Below are positions 5,894 through 11,000 of a DNA stretch of 11,000 nt, in pieces. Source of the DNA: Candidatus Peregrinibacteria bacterium RIFCSPLOWO2_01_FULL_39_12 (GTDB lineage: Bacteria; Patescibacteriota; Gracilibacteria; UBA1369; LOWO2-01-FULL-3). The stretch's first letter is position 1; every line of letters starts with the position of its first letter. The translations under genes were made by a program, and so were the position numbers. The stretch is from contig MFXA01000011.1 in NCBI GenBank assembly GCA_001787455.1, positions 1,716 through 12,715 on the forward strand, given 5' to 3'. The notes beneath the pieces are model-generated. The model was not told where the DNA came from. It searched no databases and saw nothing but the letters and a program-made list of their open reading frames with translations.

Positions 5894-8008
5894 TTAAGTG
5901 GTGGTTATAGGGTCAATGTCAATTTTTACGTTCGTGTCTATTATATATTCTTTTGGAAGTTTTTCTAATAAATTGTGGATTTTTGGTTGGGCGGATAAAT
6001 CCGGTAAGCAGGATTTATCTTTTATCAAAATTATATAGCGGTATTTCCCTTTAAGTTTTGCAAGATAGGCAGGATAGGATAGGATTTCGATTTCTGATGA
6101 GGGCTCTGGTGTTTTTGGATTTTGGGTGGTTGCGGATTGGCTAAGGAGCTGATTCAGAAGTTTGTGAATTTTTTCTGTGTTTTCTTGGCATCTTTTCAAG
6201 TGTTCGTTTTGTATCATTATTTTTGCGAGTCGGCTGAATGGGGGATTAAAGAGCAATTTTCTTTGCGTGCGTTCGTATTTGAAAAATTCGGCGTAATTGT
6301 GGGTTTTTGCGCATACCAGCGAAATATTTTCAGGATTGTAAGTTTGGATTATAACTTTTCCTTGTGATTTATCCCTGCCTGCGCGTCCCGCGACCTGTGT
6401 TAAAAGCTGGAAGGTTCTTTCGGCGGTTTTAAAATCGGGAATGTTGATTCCAATGTCTGCGAGAATTACTCCTACCAGGTTTACTTTTGGCAGATGCAAG
6501 CCTTTTGTTATCATTTGTGTTCCTATTAAAATGTCGGCTTCATGGTTTAAAAATTTTGTGTAAATTTCTTCGAATCCGTGTTTTTTAGCTGTCGTATCTT
6601 TATCCGCGCGCAGGATTCTTGCGTTTGGAAATTCTTTTTTAACTTCTGTTTCGATTTTTTGCGTTCCTATTCCCAAGTATTTGATGTGTGTGCCTTTGCA
6701 TACCGGACAGATTATTGGAGGTTTGGAAATTTGTCCGCAGTGGTGGCAGATTAGTTTATTAAGGGGTTCGCTTCGCGAACAGCTTTTATTAGCAGCTCCT
6801 TCGGTGCTACTTGGGCTGAAGGTTTTTTCGTGGTATGTCATTGGTACGTCGCAGATTTTGCATTTTTCGGCGTATCCGCAGTCGCGGCAAACAACCGATG
6901 ATGCCGATCCTCTCCTGTTTAAAAATAGGATTATTTGTTCGTTTTTTGCCAACGCGCTTAACATTTCTTCTTTTAGGGAGTCGCTGAAGATGGAATAGTT
7001 TTTTTTCTTAAATTCTTCCCGCAAATCTACAATTTCGACTTTTGGCAGATCTATTTTATTGACGCGTTCGGTCAGCAATATTGTTGAGTCTTTTAATTTT
7101 TCCGCGGTTTCTACGGATGGAGTGGCGCTTCCATATACAATTTTTATTTCAGGATTTAATTCCTGGATTTTTTCAATCACTTTATGAGCGCTGTACCTTG
7201 GGGAATTGTCTTGTTTGTATGACAGTTCGTGTTCCTCATCTATTATCACTATTCCCAAGTTTTTAAACGGTGAAAATATTGACGATCGTGAGCCTATGAT
7301 GAGTTTTGCTTTGTTATCCTTTATATCGAGCCATGATTTTTGTTTTTCACCCTCCGACAGGCGGCTGTGGATGACCGCCGCTTTTATCTGTAAAGCTTCT
7401 TCAAAATATTTGATTATTTGTGGGGTTAATGATATTTCCGGTACCAGGATTAGTGCTTGTTTTCCTTGTTTTATATAAGTTTCAGCTAGACGTGTGTAGA
7501 TTTCAGTTTTGCCTGATCCCGTGATCCCGTGTATTAGAAATTTGTTCAGCGAATTTTCTGTTATTTCCTTGATGGCGGTTTGTTGTTGGCTGGTCAAGGT
7601 TTTAAGTGTTGAGCTAATTATTTGTTCGTCCTGATTTAGATGTTTTAGTGGTTTGGTTTGCGATTTTTTGTATGATTTTGGCAGTTCTTTATTATCAAAA
7701 ACCCGTTTTGGAATGAAAAGTTTGATTATTTTGTTTAGCGGGCAAAAATAGTATCGGTTCAGCCATTTTATCAGATCTATCTGTTGATTTGTGAGAAGGG
7801 GATTTACTGCCAGTTTTTCTTTTATTTCCAGAGTTTTAAATAGCGGTTTGTCGTTATGTATGCTGAATATTACTCCTGTAACGGTTTTCTTTTTTAATGG
7901 AACGCTGACCAAATCTCCAGAGGTAAAAGCCCCATTTTCGGGAATTTTATATCTCAGCGTTTGACCTATGTTTCTGATTGCCTGTCTTAAAATTATGTCT
8001 GCGTACAT
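5894..8008 (-). CDS. priA: Primosomal protein N' (replication restart helicase PriA)
   Basis: PriA recognises stalled forks and D-loops, unwinds DNA 3' to 5' and reloads the replicative helicase. Starting at the ATG at 8006-8008 the product has 704 residues, close to the family norm. The N-terminal DNA-binding domain (about 1-100) is followed by a superfamily 2 helicase core: Walker A GITGSGKT (161-168), DEEH (257-260), SATPS (294-298), GTQMITKG (496-503) and QVAGRAGR (538-545). Eight zinc-binding cysteines lie between the helicase lobes: 374/377, 383/386, 421/424 and 434/437. About 20 extra residues (roughly 396-415, SPSSTEGAANKSC and neighbours) interrupt this zinc region and correspond to a palindromic DNA segment. 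The frame is open further up to a TTG at 8044, but those 12 codons are unlike PriA N-termini and coincide with promoter boxes, so 8008 is preferred. trpS follows three bases downstream. Confidence 0.95.
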   Translation of the reverse strand: MYADIILRQAIRNIGQTLRYKIPENGAFTSGDLVSVPLKKKTVTGVIFSIHNDKPLFKTLEIKEKLAVNPLLTNQQIDLIKWLNRYYFCPLNKIIKLFIPKRVFDNKELPKSYKKSQTKPLKHLNQDEQIISSTLKTLTSQQQTAIKEITENSLNKFLIHGITGSGKTEIYTRLAETYIKQGKQALILVPEISLTPQIIKYFEEALQIKAAVIHSRLSEGEKQKSWLDIKDNKAKLIIGSRSSIFSPFKNLGIVIIDEEHELSYKQDNSPRYSAHKVIEKIQELNPEIKIVYGSATPSVETAEKLKDSTILLTERVNKIDLPKVEIVDLREEFKKKNYSIFSDSLKEEMLSALAKNEQIILFLNRRGSASSVVCRDCGYAEKCKICDVPMTYHEKTFSPSSTEGAANKSCSRSEPLNKLICHHCGQISKPPIICPVCKGTHIKYLGIGTQKIETEVKKEFPNARILRADKDTTAKKHGFEEIYTKFLNHEADILIGTQMITKGLHLPKVNLVGVILADIGINIPDFKTAERTFQLLTQVAGRAGRDKSQGKVIIQTYNPENISLVCAKTHNYAEFFKYERTQRKLLFNPPFSRLAKIMIQNEHLKRCQENTEKIHKLLNQLLSQSATTQNPKTPEPSSEIEILSYPAYLAKLKGKYRYIILIKDKSCLPDLSAQPKIHNLLEKLPKEYIIDTNVKIDIDPITTT
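6760..6823. repeat. Double-hairpin palindromic insertion inside priA
   Basis: Two adjacent inverted repeats occupy the extra residues in the PriA zinc region. The first is perfect: GTTCGC (6766-6771), loop TTC, GCGAAC (6775-6780). The second is imperfect: nine-base arms at 6791-6799 and 6803-6811 pair at seven positions around loop TTC. The segment is more G+C-rich than its surroundings and adds about 60 bases in frame, relative to the seven or so residues normally found between the Tyr-x-His and the next Cys pair in PriA. This resembles in-gene palindromic elements such as those known from Rickettsia, but family membership is an inference. Confidence 0.5.
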
Positions 8009-8015
8009 CGGTTGC

Positions 8016-8044
8016 AGTATATGTGAAGTTTTATGGCTACACAA
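8016..8044 (-). promoter_or_regulatory. priA: Candidate sigma70 promoter for priA-trpS (leaderless)
   Basis: On the minus strand TATACT (8016-8021, five of six matches to the -10 consensus) lies 17 bases downstream of TTGTGT (8039-8044, a poor -35). Only seven bases separate the -10 box from the priA ATG at 8008, so transcription would begin at or next to the start codon. This supports 8008 over the upstream TTG as the true start. An eight-base self-complementary TGCGCGCA at 8054-8061 sits between this and the divergent promoter; its role is unknown. Confidence 0.45.
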
Positions 8045-8091
8045 TAAAGTCTGTGCGCGCAGAGTTTTTTATGCGAACTTGTTTGATGGTC

Positions 8092-8119
8092 TTGACAGAG
8101 CTTTAGTTTCATGTATAAT
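8092..8119 (+). promoter_or_regulatory. Consensus sigma70 promoter for the 200-residue orphan
   Basis: TTGACA (8092-8097) and TATAAT (8114-8119) are both perfect consensus hexamers, with a 16-base spacer. The predicted start point is near 8126, leaving a leader of about 16 bases before the ATG at 8142, without a Shine-Dalgarno sequence. This is the clearest promoter in the window and argues strongly for the ATG at 8142 over any upstream start. Confidence 0.8.
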
Positions 8120-8141
8120 CTTAAACCTTTATATTAAAACT

Positions 8142-8744
8142 ATGAATCTGCAAGATAAAAACATGTTGATTGAGAGATATGCGAGAGGCAGGGAAAGCTT
8201 GCTTATTGAGCGCTATATTAAAGATGGTCCCGCTGATTTGAGTGAGCAGTTGGGGATTACTCCAAAAGAATGGAAGGCGCTTTTTGACCATTTGGTGTTT
8301 GAGTATAATCTTTTATATAAAACCGTTATAAGCAGTGCTGATTTTTTCTCTGAATCTTATATTAAATATGGAATGGCTCATATCAGGGATATTTTGGATA
8401 TAAATGATGAGGCTTATGATATTTCCTGTGAGCAGGTTTTTGACTTTTTGGCTATGACGAATGATGGAGTTTACTATCATGTACTTGAGCACAGAGATCG
8501 TTATCTGATGGCTTTTAAGGCTAGGGGAGGAGATTTTGTCAGAAAAGTGCTTGGGCTGTGGAAAAAGAAATATGACGGTCAATGGGAGAAAATTTTGGAT
8601 TTTCTTTTAAATTCCTGTTGTGAAGCCTTGTTTTCGGGGCAAACTTTGGAGCATGGGTTGAGGTCGTTTTTGTGGCTTATAAATGCCCAGCGTGAGCATA
8701 GGGCTGTGGAGAAGTCGGAAATTGCGAGAAAGGGATTGGCGTGA
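8142..8744 (+). CDS. Hypothetical 200-residue helical protein with HTH-like segment
   Basis: I do not recognise this family. The 200-residue product appears soluble and almost entirely helical, with no signal peptide or membrane segment. Residues 31-50 (ADLSEQLGITPKEWKALFDH) have the spacing of a helix-turn-helix, though a DNA-binding role is unproven. The N-terminus contains a short duplication, LIERY at 9-13 and 21-25. A Cys-Cys pair occurs at 159-160. The C-terminus is basic (QREHRAVEKSEIARKG). The frame is open back to 7968, but the perfect promoter ends at 8119 and the upstream residues look like antisense of priA, so translation from the ATG at 8142 is preferred. It ends with TGA and converges on the toxin gene 17 bases away. 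A stand-alone regulator is possible; confidence in the gene is good, in the function none. Confidence 0.8.
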   Translation: MNLQDKNMLIERYARGRESLLIERYIKDGPADLSEQLGITPKEWKALFDHLVFEYNLLYKTVISSADFFSESYIKYGMAHIRDILDINDEAYDISCEQVFDFLAMTNDGVYYHVLEHRDRYLMAFKARGGDFVRKVLGLWKKKYDGQWEKILDFLLNSCCEALFSGQTLEHGLRSFLWLINAQREHRAVEKSEIARKGLA

Positions 8745-8761
8745 GAAATGTTAAAACGGCT

Positions 8762-9106
8762 TTAACCGGCAATTTTTGTTATTATTTCTTCCAATGTTTT
8801 TTTGGAGTGAAAGTCTAAAACTTTTTCAGTTATACTTTCTTGTTCGCTTTTGAAATAAATGCAGATTGGTATGATTAGATTTTTTTGTTGGTAAAGGTAG
8901 ACGTAGCTTCTTAATCCCCCTGATTTCCCTTTGTTGAGATCTTGGCTTTTTATTCGGATTTTAAAAATAGATTTTTTAATATGGATTTCATTTCCCGGTA
9001 CAAATGATTCCAGATTTTTGATCAGGTCTTCTTTAAGATGTGGGAATTTTCTTTTTAGTTTTTTTGCTTGCTGTAAAAAGTATCTTGTTATTAATATTTG
9101 CATCAT
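8762..9106 (-). CDS. RelE/HigB-like type II toxin
   Basis: The 114-residue basic protein has the features of the RelE/ParE superfamily: an N-terminal helical pair rich in lysine (QQAKKLKRKFPHLKEDL), then a beta-sheet core with FKIRIKSQDLNKGKSGGLRS (48-67), IPICIYFKSEQESI (79-92) and a C-terminal helix. The KSGGxR stretch and the closing IYFKSE motif are typical of the HigB-type RNase toxins that cut mRNA, usually at the ribosome. The exact cleavage mode cannot be read from sequence. The gene begins with two consecutive ATG codons (9104-9106 and 9101-9103). It follows the antitoxin by seven bases, the usual tight coupling for such modules, and lacks a Shine-Dalgarno sequence. It appears full length, so the module is probably functional. 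The partner and operon order (antitoxin first) support the call. Confidence 0.85.
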   Translation of the reverse strand: MMQILITRYFLQQAKKLKRKFPHLKEDLIKNLESFVPGNEIHIKKSIFKIRIKSQDLNKGKSGGLRSYVYLYQQKNLIIPICIYFKSEQESITEKVLDFHSKKTLEEIITKIAG

Positions 9107-9113
9107 TTGTGTT

Positions 9114-9344
9114 CTATAAATCTTTCAATTGCTCTTCAATTGATGGGATTTTGCTTGTATCTAATTTTTCTAATGCTTTGTCAAGTATGGCGATTGTGGT
9201 GTCCAGGCTGGATTTTTTAGTCAAAAAATAGTACTTAACAAGGTAAGTTATAGTGGCGGTTTGAGTGCCTAGCCCTTCTTCGCTTCTGATTAAGTCTAAT
9301 TCCTGTTTGATTTTGTCGTCTACTTTTAACATGATAGATTTCAT
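9114..9344 (-). CDS. Ribbon-helix-helix antitoxin
   Basis: The 76-residue product should neutralise the downstream toxin and repress the shared promoter. The N-terminal part, SIMLKVDDKIKQELDLIRSE followed by GLGTQTATITYLVKYYF, fits a ribbon-helix-helix DNA-binding domain: one short strand (about 3-8) and two helices with a glycine-containing turn. The C-terminal part (44-76, KSSLDTTIAILDKALEKLDT and an acidic end) would wrap the toxin. The ATG at 9342-9344 is chosen because it directly precedes the strand; a second Met at residue 5 is possible. The stop TAG (9114-9116) is seven bases before the toxin start. A consensus promoter and AT-rich inverted repeat lie just upstream, as expected for autoregulation. 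The assignment rests on fold pattern and gene order. Confidence 0.8.
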   Translation of the reverse strand: MKSIMLKVDDKIKQELDLIRSEEGLGTQTATITYLVKYYFLTKKSSLDTTIAILDKALEKLDTSKIPSIEEQLKDL

Positions 9345-9355
9345 GGTTTTTAGCG

Positions 9356-9391
9356 TTATTATATAAATTTTATATATTAATTATATAATAA
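9356..9391. promoter_or_regulatory. AT-rich inverted-repeat operator upstream of toxin-antitoxin genes
   Basis: TTATTATATAA (9356-9366) and its perfect reverse complement TTATATAATAA (9381-9391) flank a 14-base spacer. A nested palindrome with seven-base arms lies at 9361-9367 and 9369-9375. The right arm overlaps the -10 box of the antitoxin promoter, and the left arm would lie in the leader. This is a natural binding site for a ribbon-helix-helix dimer pair, so autorepression is inferred. Perfect AT palindromes can arise by chance in AT-rich DNA, but 11-base arms placed on the promoter are notable. The same site also lies upstream of the divergent gene at 9410. Confidence 0.55.
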
Positions 9392-9409
9392 CTATATATC
9401 CACTGTCAA
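9380..9409 (-). promoter_or_regulatory. Sigma70 promoter of the toxin-antitoxin operon
   Basis: On the minus strand TTGACA (9404-9409) and TATAAT (9380-9385) are both perfect, with an 18-base spacer. A TATATA giving a 16-base spacer is also present. The start point is predicted near 9373, about 29 bases before the antitoxin ATG. The -35 box abuts the putative TTG start of the divergent gene. Confidence 0.7.
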
Positions 9410-10939
9410 TTGTTGTATAGCGAATTAATTGAATCATACAAAGTTAAAATAATTCTAAAATGTGTAGACGTTCTTCTTGACAGATTGGTTAAATCTGGTA
9501 CTTTTGCTCCTATGCAAAAGTCTGAAGTACAATGTGTTTACTGGAGTCATGGTCGCTTTGATAGCGATTTGCAAGATCGTATGTTTGATGAAGTTATGCC
9601 CGAGTTTTTTACCGATGGAGATCCCAGTACTCGTAATTTACTTGGAATAGAAAGTGCCGGAACTTTTACAGATCAGGAGAGAGATGATTATCTGGGAAGG
9701 GTTGGAAGAAGTCCTGTTAATGGTTTAATTACTGGTCAAGTTAATGGCGTGCAAGATGAGGTAGAGGCTAAAGTGGCAGTTTTGGTAACTGTTCTTACAA
9801 ATATGGGGAATGGTTGTTTATTGAGCAGAGAAACGATTTTATTAGGGAAGTGGAATACTGAAAATCCACAAAGGATGGTGTTTCCATATCATGAATCTTA
9901 TCCTACTGAGGTAATTAAGGATGAAATTGGGCAAAGATCTGATGATTTGTTAAGTGTTTTGTCTTTGAGGAAGGATAAGCGGATTTTTTGGAGGAGTTTG
10001 GTGGATATAGCTAGAGGAAAGAGTGAAGGAATGATGAAGTTTGTTGCCGAACGTAATGAGAATTGGTTAAGGATGCTGAGTGATCTTACGCTCAAGGCGG
10101 AGCAGAGTAGAACTCGGTTTAAAATTTTAGTAACGCTTGGACGGTTGCACTTTCAGCTGACTGAGGAACTTAAAAGGGAGTTGTCTGATAAGTTGGTTAT
10201 TCATGATGATATTGTGCTACCTGATTCTAACAGTTACGGTTTATATGGCGGTGATCGTTTGATGGATAGGCAATTACGCGGTGAGAGTATGTCGGATGAA
10301 GATTACTTAAGGGTGATTTTTTTTGAGGCGATTAAGAGTATGCCTCTTTATGGACAGAATAATGATCGTTCTGGTTTTTATGCTGTAGACAGGGCTGAAT
10401 TAGCCAAGATTTGGGAATGTTGTGCAAATATGTCCGTTGAAGAGATAGCTTCCCTACTTGGTTTGATCGTGGACAAGAGTAAATGTACAGAGTATGTACC
10501 AGTTGATGATGTAGTGACAGGAAGTACTTCGCATGATGAATATCTTGCTAATATTAGCTGTTCAGTAGATTGTTCATCTTTTCTTGTAGATCGTCGAAAT
10601 CATCCCAATAATCTTTATATTGATAGGCAATGTGTACTTAGTTTGTTATGTCATGTGATTGGTATAAAAGGTTCTGATTGGGATGTAATTTGTTTATTAA
10701 AACAAGTTGTTGATAAAATACAATCACCTGATTTACTTTATATACTGAGGAGGGAAAGTTGTGAGTTTGCGTTGAATGGAGATCATCGCATTCCTGTCGG
10801 GCTGTCTGCTGTGCTTCATACAATTGCTAATGCGTCTATGGAAGAGAGGGCGACATTATGGACAGACACCAGCAAAAAAGGTAGTGCCGGTGGAAGATTG
10901 GTTGGGTTGGCTAAAAAACTTTTTCCTCGACCTCAGTAG
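9410..10939 (+). CDS. Hypothetical 509-residue cysteine-rich protein
   Basis: I do not recognise this protein. It is long, soluble in appearance, lacks a signal peptide or clear membrane helix, and contains 12 cysteines (18, 42, 136, 337, 338, 359, 384, 388, 408, 414, 428, 451), many for a cytoplasmic protein. They do not form a clean CxxC zinc pattern; the closest are CSVDC at 384-388 and a CC pair at 337-338. The middle (about 180-260) is helical and charged; the C-terminus is basic and glycine-rich (KKGSAGGRLVGLAKKLFPRP). The start is uncertain: TTG at 9410 or 9413 gives MLYSEL, an in-frame stop at 9389-9391 bars earlier starts, and the first ATG is at 9512 (residue 35). A TATAAT at 9384-9389 could be its -10, with no good -35. 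It ends with tandem TAG-TAA. It is divergent from the toxin-antitoxin operon and shares its control region. Confidence 0.75.
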   Translation: MLYSELIESYKVKIILKCVDVLLDRLVKSGTFAPMQKSEVQCVYWSHGRFDSDLQDRMFDEVMPEFFTDGDPSTRNLLGIESAGTFTDQERDDYLGRVGRSPVNGLITGQVNGVQDEVEAKVAVLVTVLTNMGNGCLLSRETILLGKWNTENPQRMVFPYHESYPTEVIKDEIGQRSDDLLSVLSLRKDKRIFWRSLVDIARGKSEGMMKFVAERNENWLRMLSDLTLKAEQSRTRFKILVTLGRLHFQLTEELKRELSDKLVIHDDIVLPDSNSYGLYGGDRLMDRQLRGESMSDEDYLRVIFFEAIKSMPLYGQNNDRSGFYAVDRAELAKIWECCANMSVEEIASLLGLIVDKSKCTEYVPVDDVVTGSTSHDEYLANISCSVDCSSFLVDRRNHPNNLYIDRQCVLSLLCHVIGIKGSDWDVICLLKQVVDKIQSPDLLYILRRESCEFALNGDHRIPVGLSAVLHTIANASMEERATLWTDTSKKGSAGGRLVGLAKKLFPRPQ

Positions 10940-10973
10940 TAAGGGGTTTTTGTCTACGCGAAAACGTCCTTGT

Positions 10974-10992
10974 TCCTCGCTTTGCTCGGGGA
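10974..10992. repeat. G+C-rich hairpin at the window end
   Basis: TCCTCG (10974-10979) and CGGGGA (10987-10992) can pair in all six positions, one of them a G-T wobble, around a seven-base loop. The stretch from about 10955 to the window edge is much richer in G+C than the rest of the window. There is no T-run after the stem, so it is not a typical intrinsic terminator for the preceding gene. It could be the edge of a dispersed palindromic repeat; the window ends too soon to tell. Confidence 0.35.
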
Positions 10993-11000
10993 CGGCAGGA

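Noticed and set aside
6681..6998. Long plus-strand open frames opposite priA, pyrG and the coiled-coil gene
   Set aside because: They are antisense shadows of conserved minus-strand genes, without starts, ribosome sites or recognisable domains.
7968..8141. Upstream extension of the 200-residue orphan to an ATG at 7968
   Set aside because: It would run antisense through the priA start and through a perfect promoter; the residues look non-coding and the ATG at 8142 fits the promoter.
1840..8744. UGA read as glycine (genetic code 25), considered because some candidate-phylum lineages use it
   Set aside because: Conserved genes have no in-frame TGA and at least two genes end with TGA immediately before the next gene, so TGA is a stop.
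8750..8766. Six-base inverted repeat (GTTAAA/TTTAAC) between the convergent 200-residue orphan and the toxin gene, considered as a bidirectional terminator
   Set aside because: The stem is short and almost all A-T, and there is no T-run; too weak to call a terminator.
9125..9143. Inverted repeat TCAATTG/CAATTGA in the 3' end of the antitoxin gene
   Set aside because: It is within coding sequence, short and AT-rich, with no context suggesting a regulatory site.
1..11000. CRISPR array, tRNA or rRNA genes, transposase, attachment sites
   Set aside because: No regularly spaced direct repeats, cloverleaf-like segments, conserved rRNA words or transposase motifs were seen by eye on either strand.

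Overview
The window reads as chromosomal DNA from an AT-rich bacterium that uses the standard code. TGA ends at least two genes (at 1840-1842 and 8742-8744), and the long conserved genes contain no in-frame TGA. The protein set suggests a member of the Candidate Phyla Radiation (Patescibacteria). It has compact housekeeping genes, 1-9 base gaps between operon members, almost no Shine-Dalgarno sequences, divergent membrane proteins and several orphans. This placement is an inference from style, not from a marker gene. The UGA=Gly lineages (Gracilibacteria, Absconditabacteria) are excluded.

Layout. greA (transcript cleavage factor) lies on the + strand at 66-596. Its end overlaps by four bases the end of a minus-strand cluster read right to left: pyrG (CTP synthase), a coiled-coil membrane protein with two tandem PilC/GspF-N-like domains, an Lgt-like protein missing several canonical residues, and a small three-helix membrane protein. 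Upstream of pyrG is a second minus-strand pair, priA (replication-restart helicase) and trpS (tryptophanyl-tRNA synthetase), only three bases apart. priA probably begins at 8008, not further upstream, and its best promoter would give a leaderless mRNA. A segment of about 60 bp with two hairpins sits in frame inside the priA zinc-binding region and looks like an inserted palindromic element.

From 8092 onward the window turns accessory. A consensus sigma70 promoter drives a 200-residue all-helical orphan on the + strand. It converges on a type II toxin-antitoxin pair (ribbon-helix-helix antitoxin, then RelE/HigB-like toxin) on the minus strand. The pair's promoter (TTGACA-18-TATAAT) is embedded in an AT-rich perfect inverted repeat, which is also the upstream region of a divergent 509-residue orphan protein rich in cysteine (9410-10939). 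The window ends in a short G+C-rich stretch with a hairpin that shares short words with the element in priA.

Functionally, the left and centre are core information and nucleotide metabolism plus a small envelope cluster. The right end is a toxin-antitoxin/orphan module. I see no tRNA, rRNA, CRISPR array, transposase or phage structural gene. The most promising unknowns are the PilC-N coiled-coil protein next to the Lgt-like protein, the 509-residue orphan sharing a control region with the toxin-antitoxin pair, and the in-gene palindromic insertion.
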